A stretch of DNA of 64,000 nt, taken from Varroa destructor (taxonomy: Eukaryota; Arthropoda; Arachnida; Mesostigmata; Varroidae). Position numbers and translations under genes: made by a program. Under the pieces are notes generated by a model. That model was given only the letters and a program-made list of their open reading frames with translations, did no database searches and was not told the origin of the DNA. The stretch covers positions 15,495,939 through 15,559,938 of the forward strand of contig NW_019211458.1 of the NCBI RefSeq assembly GCF_002443255.2. The letters run 5' to 3'. This document shows positions 22,019 through 34,796 of the stretch, one piece after another. The first letter of the stretch is position 1; each line of letters opens with the position of its first letter.

Positions 22019-22904
22019 TTAGAGATCTTTATACTCGTCTTCGTTCTCTGGAGGGGTAGCTTCAAAGGTAAGATAATGCGCTGTGAATTTCTTTAATTGG
22101 CGCAGTGTAGGCACGTAAAGGTGAGAGGTCGGAGGATTGACTCGATATGGATATAACTGTCTGAAATAAATTTTATTAAAAAAATGTACCTTGTTTTACC
22201 GTGCTCACGCCAGGCCGCCGGAGAGCTAGAAGAAACATATGACCAACCATCCGGTATATGAAGCCTTCGCTAGTCGCAAAAAAATCGTTTTTTGAAAAAT
22301 TATTTCTTACTAGCTTTTTAACGCCTGCTTCAGTATAGAGCCTGGGCATAATGTGGAGGGGCAACTTGATATAAGAAAAAGGAATAGGTGGTTATGCTTA
22401 TGGTTCACTAATTCACTTTCGCGCCATAAGAATTTCTGCAAATGACCTGATCTGGCGCCGTATGTCGTTCTGTAGGAAAAAAGAAGCTGGTCTTCTTTAG
22501 CCATTGGTCTAGGCATATTGCCGTATCAAAATCTGCCAAGTTTATATAGCTCTCAGTGCAGATCCAGATATTATCCGGTTTAACGCACCTCAGCAGGGTG
22601 CCAGCTGCGTGATAAAATAGATAAACATTTCTTCGAAAAGCCTCATAAAGCTTTATTATGTAGTAAAGCAGTAGCTGAAAGGATAGTTTTTGCACCATAA
22701 GGTTTTTGCATGTTCACCGTTTGCAAGGCATGTTGCTTAGAAAACTTGGAACACCTTTACCCACTAAAACAATGCTGAGATCGAAATCAGTACGAAAGAG
22801 TTCGGGCGATGGTTGTATTTGCCCCGGTCTTTTTACCGAGCGGTTAACTGGGCTCTTTTGGCTATTTGATAACCATCTTCATGTAGATAGTTGTCAATCG
22901 ATCC
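22019..22904 (-). pseudogene. Decayed paralogue of the PKA-like pseudokinase
   Basis: Segments in shifting frames align along the whole intact copy at 17115-18338. From the 5' side: SIDNYLHEDGYQIAKRAQ near 22904, then PSPELFRTDFDLSIVLVGKG near 22800, IIKLYEAF, KPDNIWICTESYINLADFDT near 22560, CRNSYGAKVN near 22410, RLYTEAGVKKLVRNNFSKND near 22330, and the acidic tail ENEDEYKDL ending at TAA 22019-22021. There are in-frame stops, at least two frameshifts, and deletions of the beta3/alpha-C and hinge regions. HRD has become Arg-Cys-Val, but the KPDN and the Asp-Phe of DFG are kept, unlike the intact copy. No introns are present. It is clearly non-functional as a kinase. Confidence 0.85.
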
Positions 22905-24436
22905 ATCTTGCTACCTTATGGGCAAAATTCTATTTTTCCTACTATTCCTGATAGCAAGGTCAGTCTTATACTTTTTTATTTCCAATAAGGGGATTTTTCT
23001 TACTGATTTCAACACTTGTTCCTATGTATGCTCACGCGCTACAGATACATGTTATAGTCGCTCCTTATGCCGCTGCTTATCCACAAGGCTGACTGAGCAG
23101 GTCATAATAATTAGGAAATGATGATGGGATTACAGATTGGCAGAGTTTGGATACAATAGAAAAACCACAGGGAAAAAGTTTCCAGTATGGTTCTTGGGAG
23201 ATGTAAGCTTAAATCACCGTTTCTATCATCAGTGACTATCATGATACAAACGCATTACTGCAGCCCGAAGAATCAGTTCCATGTTCCGGTCTTCGGAGAT
23301 TTTGCTTCAGCTCGTCTAGAGTTGATGGTAGGGTACGTTTATACTAAACGAGTAATGTGGGCCGATTAGAATCCTATGACACGGGACGATAAACGGAACG
23401 CACTTGCGGCTATGTGGCTTGACAAATGTCTCACTACGAACGCGGGCGTCGACGGTCTAGTATAAATTCAACAATGTTTGCTCGTCTGCGCTCTATTTAG
23501 ATGACCCGTTCGCTGTAAACGATTTCCTCGAAAACACTGGAATGAATTAGTACAGATGTTTTCCTTGCACGAAGGGATAATTTTCGAACATTTCTAAAAA
23601 CAGACTCCCTAAACCATCACAAAGATTGCGCTTAAGTTATGAGATTGTGCTCGTTAAGGCGCCAATATGCTTTAGCGCACCTAAGTCAAGATTGAGCGAT
23701 TGTGCCTTCAGTTCAAAGCAGATTCAGTTTGCCTAGGAGCTTTATGTTTTACAACGACGGACGCTTAAACTGTTTAAAATAGTGTTGTTGTCCTACCTGC
23801 TAAGTCTTGAATGCATGGTAACGATTAATGCCAGAGATGTATTTCTTAACTATAAAAAGAGCAAGCTAAAACACTTATTTATATCCTTCTCGGGCATTAT
23901 CCGTACTAGACAGACGCACCGCGCGCCATGCAAATGTTACTCTATACCTGTCCTGCTCTAGCCTAAAGAGCGTTAAGGCTCGCTCTGTCTGAATATGAAT
24001 TCTGAACCCAACTTTGTTGCTGCTCTGTTGCATTAAGCTCACTGTCCCGCCTTGTTGTAGTCCTTACCGTACTATTTAATTACATTACTTCAGCTACTGC
24101 GTTACCTTGCTCCAATTGCCCAGTTCCAAACCAAGACCTAAGCATGCGGGGCCGAGAATTTAATGGGTCAGAGTCTCACAGTGTCACACAAATGCTTTAA
24201 CAGTGATGTCTGGTGTGCATAATCCCTGAGGAGTGTCGTACCCCTCTCTTTAATTATCTCACAACCCTACCGTATCCCAAGTTATTGTTGCGCTAGCCTT
24301 GATTTGTTCTTCATTCGCACCATTTTCTTCTTCAAAACCGAAGCTTCTACAAAACGCCATATGAATATTAAGCGCTTGAGAAATGAGCAAGTAGATGATG
24401 TTTTTCTTTTTTTTGTGAGGCTATTTTTCTAAAGTT

Positions 24437-24541
24437 CTCAATTGTTTCTTAATGAAAATAATAAAATCTTCTGCCAAAGTCTATTTGTATGCCTATTGGA
24501 CCGCCGTCGAAGAACTAGAATGCTTAAACCCGATCGGATAT
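24437..24541. repeat. 105-bp duplicated segment, copy B
   Basis: Partner of 20105-20209, about 82% identical and gap-free. It sits upstream (in the minus-strand sense) of the broken kinase paralogue, as copy A sits upstream of the intact one. This supports a tandem duplication that included at least 1.5 kb of flank. Confidence 0.75.
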
Positions 24542-24559
24542 GGTGCGAATTCTCGTTTT

Positions 24560-27500
24560 TAAGAAAACCGCACCAAAAAGGTTACTTGCTTCTATTTATA
24601 TAAGTAAATGGGGAAATCATAGGTGCTACTTAGTGTGGAACTGTTGCTTCAGAACTACCATCAAATAAATCTATAAACAGCCATCAACAAATAGTGTCAA
24701 AGTCGCTTTCACACATAGCTATGTGTGTACCGATATACCTTACTAACGGCCTGAAAGGTGGTACGATATATCCACATTAGGCTATTATAGGAAGGGGACC
24801 AGGCGAGATAATTGTAAACGAGAAGATACACAAAGCTTGTAGTACTAGTTATTGAAGATTGGCATTGTTATGAGTCGAAGAAGAACACTTCTTAATAGCA
24901 TAGGTTTATTATCTTCTCCTATTTATATTTACAGAAATGACTGGTAGGTAGAGTAGATGTTGAAATTATGTCTTATAGTGCATTTTTCATTAGCGAACAC
25001 GAATTAATTTACTATGTACCTTCAGTAATATAAAGATAATTTGTTTCGCTCTATATATAAGCTTTCCTTACTCACATAAATCAACCAGCCATTATATTTA
25101 CAGAAATTTTGGGAAAATATAAGCCTACAAAATGTATTTTAGACAGTTCTTTGTGCAGAACAGAATGCACTCAGAGCCCAAACAATTATTTCTCTACATG
25201 CTCAAGTCATGATTTTTTATTTTAGAATATCTTTATTGCATCTTCTGACACGCTATATAATTTCAGATTGAAGATTTTTTATCTTTCCTTTTTCTATAAC
25301 AAATAGTTACATATTTAACTAAATGTATTGTCCTTAATAATTTCATAGGTTTCGATTGATGTATTAATTGAATTTCTGGCTCGATACCAATAATTAAATA
25401 TCCTTATATTTTCATTTTATTCTCTTTATAAATTGATTGAATGCCACCAGAACTCATGTATTACATTGTTTTATACTTATAACTCATATATTTTTCACGA
25501 CGTTTTAGGTTTTCCTGAGAGAAATATCCTGCACGAGAATCAATTTCAAATTTGCCGCCTTGACCTTCCAATTGATGTTTATTAGAAAGTCGCTCAGAAC
25601 GCATTTTCACACCATTGTTATTTACAATTTCAGCTAAAACTATCAATGATTTTTAGGTTCATCGTTCAGATTTATCGATTGTCGTCAAGGGAGACTTCTC
25701 TTGTGTAAAGAATCATATCAAATTTTTACCTTTCGGGCCGAAAGCTTATAATTAGACAGATGAACGTATATGCGGTCCAATTCAACCCATCGAAAGCTTT
25801 CGATTGGTACCAGCGAAATATTCCTTTTCATAGACTCCGATGTAAAGATATTTCAGCCCGATGTTACCTAGACGAATAATTCAGTAAAAATTCGGCTTTT
25901 GGCCTTTTTCACTTCATATTTACTTTTATTTCTAAGAGAAAGTATTACATTTCCGCTAGGCTCGTCAAAATCTATTAGATGAAGTAAATTACCGACTTTA
26001 ACAAAATGGTACTTTGTGAAGCAATAGAATATTTCATTTCGTATTTCCCTCTAAAAACTTTTGACAACAACCTGCTTACTTAAACTATTCATAATATTGA
26101 CAATTTCTACAACTTCCCAATTGAAACTGATCAGACAGTGACTCAAAACAGCATTAAAAATGGGCATTGCCACGTGGGCGAGACGAAACCCTCAGTGGAC
26201 TTTTAACCCTTTTCCCACCGAAGTATCCCTTTCAGGCACAGAAATGTGCATTGTGTTTATATTCACTTCGCGAAATCCATTGATCAGCGTCACAACATAG
26301 AACACCATGTTTTCACCCTTCAGGGGATATTTTCAACCTGGAAACGGACACTGAGTTATGTTGGATACGCATATATTGGAAGATGTAGTTCATTTTGGTT
26401 CCGTTCGGCAAATGATCTTGATCGGTATCAAGAGCGACCTCTTTGCATACACCTACATGTAAGTACTCAGCTACCGTTCTGTCAGTGGAAAAATATTTGT
26501 CCTGTATAAGAATGGAAAGTATTTCTTCTTCTATAAGAGTATAAAATATTTTGTCTTGTGTAGCACATGTATAAAACGATGTGCAAAAAAAATATCGCCA
26601 GAAAAGGACAAACATTATTAAAAACGACCACTGGACATTGCCCAGATGAAGATTAAGGTCTACGGCGCGACAAACAAATTGCCCCTAGGAAAAAATTATC
26701 CAATCGACTGCATTTTACGCGCATCCGTAATCGGGTTGACACTCTAGCGATCTGCCACAAAAAACCCAATCCGATTATTCTAAGGGTTGATTTCGGTCGG
26801 AAAAATAGACAAAGAAACACAAAATTTTACTGATATATAGATAAATAACGCTTGGTGAATGCTATATTGTCGAACATCTGTGCTGACACTCCAATAGGAA
26901 TGCTCATCAATGCTACTTGCGCATGCGCTCCGCTATCTGGAAGATACATCCTATATTAACTATAGTCCACTTTTTTTTGTACCTGTTACGTTGGAGCCGG
27001 CGTCACTCTGTATTTATACATACATACATAAGCAAGTTGACGTTCGTCACGTATAAAGTTACTATTTATAGGAATTTCCTAACGACAAAAAACGTTATAT
27101 TCATATTACGACGACAATTTATTATCAACGAATGTACATCGGCGTTATTCCGTCACACTCGATGTAAAAACACATCATATCGACACAAAAACATATCAAC
27201 ACAAATTTCGACCTTAAGGACAGTCGATGTGTCTTCAGGTGCGCAAATAGCTAATTTTAGGGTTCATACTTAACCTTGGCTTTACTACAATCATTTTTTC
27301 ATCGTATGCATACAAGATAAACTCAATTATTTCAAAGGACAGGTAGCCTTTCAAATGTCCGAACACTCTATTTTCGCATAAACTTGTAATTATTAATAAT
27401 AGTTGAAAAATCTAAAACCTAAATTTAATGCTATTTTCGCCGAAATAGCCGAATTATAAAAAATGCCAGTTTTTAGCAGAACCTCTTGTTACCAATCTAA

Positions 27501-28000
27501 CCCTTTTCATCTAAAAAAGATATCGTATTTGGCCTATTCAGGCAAAGTGTGATAATGACATTGTTAAACAAGTTCCACAAACTGGTGTTATTAATCACTC
27601 GCTTACTGTAAATGATATATTAGAATGACTGGTGACCTCTCAATACTATTAAGTTTCTTGATGTTTACCTGATCTTGCGCAACATAGTTTGACCTCTCCG
27701 TTTGTATACAATTATTGCAAATCGTACAGGATATTATTGTAAAAAAACTATTTGTCCACCAAGAATACTCTTTCTACAGACTAGACCATGGATTTTTATT
27801 ATTATTATCGGATGAAAATAATAGGTATATATGGTGTCTTTTTACGAGCGTATCGTATAGTAGCTTTAAGTGTTCATTGCCGGCCTGGGTCTAAGCTTAC
27901 TTAAATGGGCGTCCTGATATTCACCACTACTTGTTCTAGCAAATACAATATCTTAAATGTGCTGATAACTACAAGATGTCCTAAATTACTTTATTAGTCA
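24560..28000. other. A+T-rich interval, no confident gene
   Basis: Base composition is especially A+T-rich between about 24.9 and 26.1 kb. Several minus-strand frames between 25461 and 26615 look protein-like when read across frame shifts. The stop density is not clearly below random and no family was recognised. Confidence 0.5.
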
Positions 28001-28016
28001 TTATTAGTTCTTTCAG

Positions 28017-28204
28017 ACAGTGTTTTAAAGACAGCATGTGACTATAGTCCTAAGGCTGTTGTTGCCGTGCAGGGTTCAGCCTACCTAAAGGAAACGATTG
28101 ATAGCGTGGCGCTCTTCATGCTTCGTGTCGACAGAAATTCAAATGTTCATATGACCGCAAACCTGACGGTTAATGTATCTGTCATACAATCAGTCGAACT
28201 TTGA
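28017..28204 (+). CDS. Candidate terminal exon of an unidentified gene
   Basis: A good acceptor (TTAGTTCTTTCAG ending at 28016) is followed by a 62-codon open frame. It reads SVLKTACDYSPKAVVAVQGS, then AYLKETIDSVALFMLRVDRN, then SNVHMTANLTVNVSVIQSVE, and ends at TGA 28202-28204. The alternating hydrophobic pattern suggests beta strands, and GC content is higher than in the flanks. The spacing faintly recalls the last strands of ML/NPC2-type domains, but the expected cysteine is absent, so I do not assign a family. No matching upstream exon in the right phase was found. Confidence 0.25.
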
Positions 28205-28209
28205 TGCTT

Positions 28210-31200
28210 ACTCATAAATATTATTTTTCGATGTTTTCTGATTAAGGATTTCGAGGCGTATGTATGTTTGTTGATTCTTTGATAGTTTCCAAACTGATTT
28301 GTTTATTCTCTGTATGAAGGCCACAATTAAATAAACATATTAATATTTCTTCGTGGCCGACGCTCGCGATCTCGCAACTTCACACCGTCGAATTTCTCTG
28401 AACACTATTATAAAAATCATGGGGTGCGCGAGTTCGGTTTCGTAATTACGCGGCTTCCGTCTGTGTACGTCTCCGGTTTCCTGTCACCCTCTCCCTATTA
28501 TAGAAAAAGCTTCCTATGAAGAGTATCTTCTTAGAAATGTCTACCTGGGCAATAAACACATCGACTCAGGCAAGTGCAAGGCAATTGTTGTCTGCGTAGC
28601 AGAAGGAATAAACTTCTTTACACCGTGGCAGAAGAAATTTCTATTTCAACAAAAAAAACATAGGTGGATGACCTCCGCCTGTGCAGCAACTGGTTGAAGT
28701 GGCCATCCCCAAATTGTATACAAGGTCATGGAGACATCAACCAGCAGCCGACAGAAGTATACCGAGCGCCGCAAAAATTCCGAAAAGCCTGTGTAGCAAA
28801 AGAATTAGTAACGTACTTCAAGTGCCTAGGCTTAGCAAACGTGGTTTGGACCTACCGAAACGATGAAACCTTATCGAACTATGAGCTTGAAATGCACTTC
28901 CGTCAGACGTAAATTACACGAATTGACGAAGATGCCACAATGGAAGATGATGATGCTGGTGATAACGTTTCACATCTCAAGTTCATACTAAAGTACCACG
29001 AAGCACTAAAACAAGTTTGAAAATTGCAAAGTATTAAGTTACTGTGGCGGAGTATAAGGAGGAAAACAAGTGAAGTTGAGCTATAAACATTATTCCTCGT
29101 TCATATTTCACAGGTTGGAATTAGAGAAATATATTAACGCATCCATTATGGGCAACAGAACGCAGATTGTACCCAGTGCGTCCTGTCTCCAAATTGGCTA
29201 ACACTACCGGAATCTCAAGGGCCACCAGATATCATTTGGATTTATAATTTAGTGAAACATTTGTAAGAATAACTTTATTCGCACAGACTGTAGTATTCCC
29301 CGTTGGCGGCTCTTGAAGCAGCGACCCCCTTTCGACCAAAGACTTGGTCGCTTAAACCATTGCATCGATTTTTCTAAATGCGTTGACCTTTCATGCTGGA
29401 ATTAGCACGGAGAAACCTTTATTTGCCTATTTATAAAAGAAGAATAAATATGCAGCACGCTCGTGCCCTCCTTTTGCACCTGAGTGTGTTAATGGCCTCG
29501 CATCCTCGTTGCGACAGTTCCAACCTCACCTCGTAGTGCGTAGCCTCAGTTTTCTAACGGCCTTAGAGCCCCCAAATTTCTATTCATCATCGTATTGCAC
29601 TTTCTCTTTCTGGGGCTTTTGCTGACCCGATTCGGGAGCTTTGTGTAGTATATCGCCGCCTATCCACCGTACGGCGTACAGCTGGTCTCCTTTCTCCGTC
29701 AAGCTTCCGTTCCTTTCTACTACTCCTTTGCAGCCGAGCTTTTTGCGTCGTTTGCTTCAACACCCATGACCCCATAAATCATCACCTGACGTCGCTATGA
29801 ATACAAACGATTGTCCTCTCTAACATATATCTCTATAATCAAACGAAAGTCGGTTGAACGGATAGCTGGCCGCTTTCCAGGCCTCGTGACTCTGTCGCTT
29901 CCACTGATTTTGTCAGGTATGGGTTTCGTTTCTGGCGTCACTGAATAAAAGATGTCTGCCCAACGAGCTGAGTCATTTCGAGTGCGGGGCTTTCTTGAAC
30001 CATGCAAAAATAAGACCCTGGTCTTTTATGCTGTCAACATTTATCTCAACGCGTTACACCTGTCAACAAGTCAATAAGATGTTCAATTACTGTTTTCTTT
30101 TCAATAACTAAGTGTGATATGGTACTTCTTTCATATTATTTAGATAATGGATTGTCATTTGTCCTAAGAACTTATTCGATGGTGTACTTACTACTTTAGT
30201 TAATAACAACCGCCCTGCTGGAAAATGTGTAGGTTCATACAGGTGAGTGAGTGTCAAAATGTGGTGAATCTAAACGAGCCGCTAAAGAAGATATTATCTA
30301 ACACAGGTATTTTATACAGCGCAAGATCCACATCTTATTCAAGCATTGATGGACTGCGATCGATCATTATACATATTGTTTATTTAAAAGCGCAGTCCTT
30401 TGTTGGAGCTATTAAAAAATAACATGGGATATTGAGGCAACTTCAGTGAATACGAAGTAGCGAAACAAATGTCGTGGTTTTGGAAGAATTTTATATAGAT
30501 TTTACATTAATTAGTAGAATGTCAAATGACTACAGAAGAACCTACCCTAAAAAGAGCACATATAAACAATTCAACTGGCGAAACTGGTCTGTATATTTGG
30601 CTTCTCGACTTGGAATCTCACTGTATATCAAGGTGCAATAGATGAGTGAGCTCGGAGTGCATTTTTTGAAAGATTGATGGTCCCCGTGTTGGTCTAATGG
30701 GTGATATGTATGCGTGCTAGGCTGAAGCGATACGTGGTGACCCATCATATTTCAACTTTTGCCGAAATCAGCGGTTTGGTGGAATGAACCGGACGTAGTG
30801 CTCGATGCCAACAGTGATGACCTTCACTTATGCTGCTCCGACGTAACATGCAGAAAGCACAATTGGTCTTCCAATACATTCCTTGTAAATACAACTAAAT
30901 TACACGAACGTGCGGTAACACTAACAGTGAATGCATGTCTTAATTTTTCATAGTTTCTATTAATATTTTCGTTTCTTAAGGCTTTTTACACGTCCACACA
31001 TCAACGCTGCGGAGAAGTCTGTAAATCTTTCTCTATAATGACTGCGGGTCTGTCCATCGCCAGGACAAATTTATTCGTGTTCATCAATTGGAAAATAATA
31101 ATATCACTATCGATGCTTGATTGGACAGAGAATTCCTCCAAAAAAGCCCCATGTAAATATAATTTAAGGCATGGTTTTTCTATGGATAGTCGAACGATCA

Positions 31201-33290
31201 TATGGAGGAAATTTCCGTTTTATAGATGAAGAGAAAAACATCATATTTTAGGATCAACGTATCCGTCATTTTGTCGTGCACGCCGTTATTGGCACAATGA
31301 ATCGTGCGATGGTTAAATGTAAGCAACCAGTGCTGCATCCTGTTAATGTTGTGACCCGCCTTAACTTACAGTTTAACTGGTCTGTTAATTACTGGAAAAT
31401 AGCAGGCCATAATATAATAGTACGAATAATAATAACCATAATAGATTACATTGACATTCTCAGTATTAACCTAAAACTAGCATTGATCTAAAAGGAAATA
31501 ACATATATAAAACCCGATTTTTACCCAGCAGCTATACTTAGGAAAAACCAATAAGGCATTAGCGTTTTTGGCTGCTTACTAAAAACCGTTGCCAACTGAG
31601 CAACCTTGGAACATGACGGAATAACAATTACAACATATTTACATGTCGTACAGATACGAATGGCCCGTTTCTACATGTGACGTCAAACAAGGCCACCTCG
31701 AACGCCTCTTGCCGCTTTGTCGTGCTGCGAAGAGACATTTCCACGGTTCCTTTGGCGGGCTTTTCCGACGCTTTGTTTTTCTTACCGCCACGAACGTTGC
31801 TGTTGCTAAATGGTTCCATTGCCACGTCATATATTATTTTTCTCTCTATCACGATGAGCTGTTCCTGGCTACTCAATATCAGAAGGCGTCGTGCATCAGA
31901 TTGTCTGACTTAAATTGACGGAGGAGACGCGGCAAACATACTAGAAGGTGAATAATCTGGAGGCGCCCGATTAAAACGACGCGATATTACTTCTAAATAT
32001 TTCTAGGAAAAGACTGATTTGAATGAGCGTTCATGCCTTTGAAGAGAACAGTTGAAACTGTGAGAAAGATTTTATTTAAATAGCTAGTTCCGACGTCTAC
32101 GATATACTAGACGCAGGCACTTTACAAATCAATAATAATCTAGAAAATGTTCTAGCTGAATCATCTGGACGAGCTTATGACGGTAGCTGGAAGAGCAACG
32201 TGTACTTAGTTAATAAGCGCTATTCCGGAATACAAGAAAAACGTACATTGTAATCAATTGATTAAGTAAATTTATTAAAGAACCGAAACCTTTCAGGACC
32301 CATTTCCGGCTAAGCCCACTGCGGCAGTGTATACAGGTACACCACGAGAAGGAAACTTCAAAAAATTACTGCGACCTTTATGCTTCGTACTACTTTTGGC
32401 AACTACTAGTCTTGGCCGTACCGCTCTTGGCAACAGTATCATGGTCAACATAATTTCGAGTTGGGAAGGTACCACTTATACTATGGTGTGGTATAGCAGG
32501 ACGATCTTAAAATGCGTCTTGAGCCCTATGAATCGTACCATTATCTCGAACACAAACAACCTACTTTGCCTACCCGATACAATACCTATATATTCAATAA
32601 TACATGATATTTTTCATATGTGAAACTACTTATGTTGATTGGCTACTATCTCTTGGCTAGCAGTAGTAAATATGTTTAATTACTAAATGCTTTGATTTCA
32701 ATAAAACGATTTTACTTGTTAATCATCCCTAGTGGGTATTACAACATAATCTTAGCCTATCAAGTACTGTGCCGTCGTTTCTTTTATGCTCCCGCCTGTT
32801 TTCTGTCTCTTGGCGCCCATGTGGGGAACTTGCCAGGGTAGTTCTGTATTCTGCGTGCGTTCCCTCTCCCACATGAGAGAGGGAGTCGACTGCCGACTGG
32901 CGTTGGCGAAGCAGTCAACTTTACGAAGCTGGTAGTGCGCGATCGACGATTCAGATGGGTCTAGCACAGTGACGGGTGATGATCGTCCGTGAAAAAGCAT
33001 CCCGTAAAATGAAACCCTACTGAATGGAGAGTTACGCTGTGCCAATCATCAGCGTCTTCGTCTAGTTACGTTCATTCGTCTTCATTGCTTTTTCCCATAT
33101 GGCCCATCGGAGAGGTTTCGAGTGAAAGAAGTTTTCTGGTAGACTCAACAGCATTCGCCGACGGTAAAAACGTAGAGAAACATCATATATGCTACGCGCG
33201 CTGTGCATTTTTGCGGCGTGGAGTACAGACGTGAACTGGTCTAACTATACATTGAAAGCGGTGCCTAAAAAAACTCAACAGTGTCAATTA
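28210..33290. other. Gene-poor interval
   Basis: No recognised exon. Overlapping frames at about 28445-29020, one with an acidic MEDDDAGDNVSHLKF stretch, and at 31628-31918 are open but unassigned. At 32293-32475 (-) a short frame contains GVPVYTAAV, which resembles a histone H2A segment but does not continue as H2A. Confidence 0.5.
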
Positions 33291-33296
33291 TTGAAA

Positions 33297-33345
33297 ATGA
33301 TTCGGATTACACTCCTCATACTCGTGCTCAGCGTTGTCCTACAAG
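33297..33345 (+). CDS. Signal-peptide exon of a putative small secreted cysteine-rich protein
   Basis: ATG at 33297 opens MIRITLLILVLSVVLQ, a basic residue followed by an unbroken hydrophobic core: a textbook secretory signal peptide. It is cut one base into the next codon by an AAG|GTATGA donor at 33346. A phase-1 intron directly after the signal peptide is typical of arthropod secreted peptides. The next good acceptor is at 34527, after a 1182-nt intron. The family is not recognised. Confidence 0.5.
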
Positions 33346-33410
33346 GTATGATTGAGTCAGCGTAGAAATAACGGAAATTATTTAAGCGTTCATTGTTCTT
33401 GATTTAGACA

Positions 33411-33472
33411 GGCGGGCGGGCGGGCGAGCGGGCGGGCGGGCAGGCAGGCAGGCAGGCAAGCAAGCAGGCAAG
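33411..33472 (+). repeat. G-rich (GGGC)n/(GGCA)n tract
   Basis: Six GGG runs between 33414 and 33440, separated by 1-5 bases, followed by GGCA/AGCA repeats. It can form a G-quadruplex on the plus strand. It lies 65 nt after the donor of the signal-peptide exon, so it would be transcribed as G-rich RNA if that gene is real. Confidence 0.9.
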
Positions 33473-34527
33473 AGTGGGTTTTATCTGACAAGTTGTTCTA
33501 TGCGTCACGCATGACTCCTCTGGGGTAGGGTGAAGCACAGGACCCGTTGACACTTCCAAAATACAGGGTCATTATGTATGAGAGAACAGAATAATAACAG
33601 TGTACCTGATTCTCTAAGATTTGCACGCCTTCATATCTATACCGTGTCCAAAATCGCTGCTTTGCCATCATACTTTACGATGTTTTTTTGAGAGTAACCG
33701 GCACATTACGCTAGAATTTAATAACTTCCGGTTCATAAGTCGATAATTACTTTCTGAACTTCGCTAGTACTGGGAAAAAAGTAAGCGGTGCTACTTTCAC
33801 AAAAAGCTGGCAAAGCTTCTACCACTAATATGAAGAAAAGTTCCTTTTACTATAATCTCCAAAACCTTCACTTTAGGTAACAGTATTGGCAATCGCCTTA
33901 ACTCTGTATATGACCAACCCAATCCTTGTCAATACGCTGTACCAGTAGCATGGTCACAGGAAATTTCACTCCTTAAACTACTCTCAAGCTAATACAGATT
34001 GAACAAGCTATAATGCTTCGGAAAAGGTGTTTTTTTACCTCTAACTAATCAAATAACAGCAACAAATTGGGGCCTATCACAACCTAGAGGAATCACGGCA
34101 TAGTCTCAGTGTTGAACTATGGAATTGAACCAGCTAAATGAGATGAGTTCAAGTAATACGGCTCGGATTATGGCATTTATTACCTATTTTTATTTTCGTA
34201 TGGAGGTACGAAGATGGAATCAACTATACGAGAATGAGAGTAATATAACGTTGCATTAGAAGAATACATGCATCAGTAACTTTTGTATTTACTACTGCTC
34301 CACATAAACTTCAGATCGATGTAGTCGCTGATAAATATTTCACAGCTAGAACCTGTTTTCATTGACTTAACGCTCTCTCGTCCTTTGCCGACCTCTAGTT
34401 CGAACTTAAATATCCGTATCGTAATTATATTGTATAAAAAACAGTGGTAAGATATTGCATCATCTAACTGCGCTCTTTGTTCGTGCTGCCATTCTGATAA
34501 ATTTCTGTTTGTCTTTTCTCTTTCAAG

Positions 34528-34566
34528 CTTGCACAGAAGTACCGTGTTCGGACAAAGGAACATGCA
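34528..34566 (+). CDS. Cysteine-rich 39-nt exon of the same putative secreted protein
   Basis: A long pyrimidine tract (TTTGTCTTTTCTCTTTCAAG) ends at 34527, and a GTAAGC donor starts at 34567. The two bases after the acceptor complete the codon split at 33345 (Ala). The frame then reads CTEVPCSDKGTC and leaves one base, again phase 1. The C-x4-C-x5-C spacing matches the first three cysteines of EGF-like modules, but other knotted peptides share it. The likely signal-peptidase site is just before this exon. The small exon size lowers certainty. Confidence 0.4.
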
Positions 34567-34758
34567 GTAAGCGTTAGCAATCGTACTTATCTGCCTGTTT
34601 ATATAATATCTTTATATGAATTATTTAAATTACTGTTATAACGTTAAAGTACTACTTAAAATTATCAACATTTCACCTACTTCAATATATTATTCTAGAT
34701 ACGGCTTAATTGAATACACTTTGTTAATATCGTCGATACTTCTTTGTTACTCCCTTAG

Positions 34759-34796
34759 AGGCTCCGCATGAATGTGGTATGCTGTTATTTTTATAG
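34759..34796 (+). CDS. Possible third exon of the putative secreted protein
   Basis: The acceptor TTACTCCCTTAG ends at 34758. In the phase set by the previous exon it reads KAPHECGMLLFL and then TAG at 34794-34796. Alternatively the internal GTATGC donor at 34777 is used, with splicing onward to a cysteine-containing frame at 35539-35570 (acceptor TTCTTACAG, stop TGA). I cannot choose between these ends without transcript data. Confidence 0.2.

Noticed and set aside
25461..26615. Minus-strand series of protein-like frames that might be a decayed gene or viral relic
   Set aside because: Reading across requires at least two frameshifts and about seven stops in roughly 200 codons of the central part. 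That is below, but not far below, the random expectation for this composition. No motif or second copy was recognised.
28445..29020. Stack of plus-strand frames with an acidic tail, considered as a transposase C-terminus
   Set aside because: Frames change twice, no DDE/D or DNA-binding motif is visible, and the similarity to Tigger-type tails is only compositional.
32293..32475. Histone H2A-like fragment (GVPVYTAAV) on the minus strand
   Set aside because: Only about nine residues match. The flanking H2A helix sequences are missing and a stop follows soon, so chance is likely.
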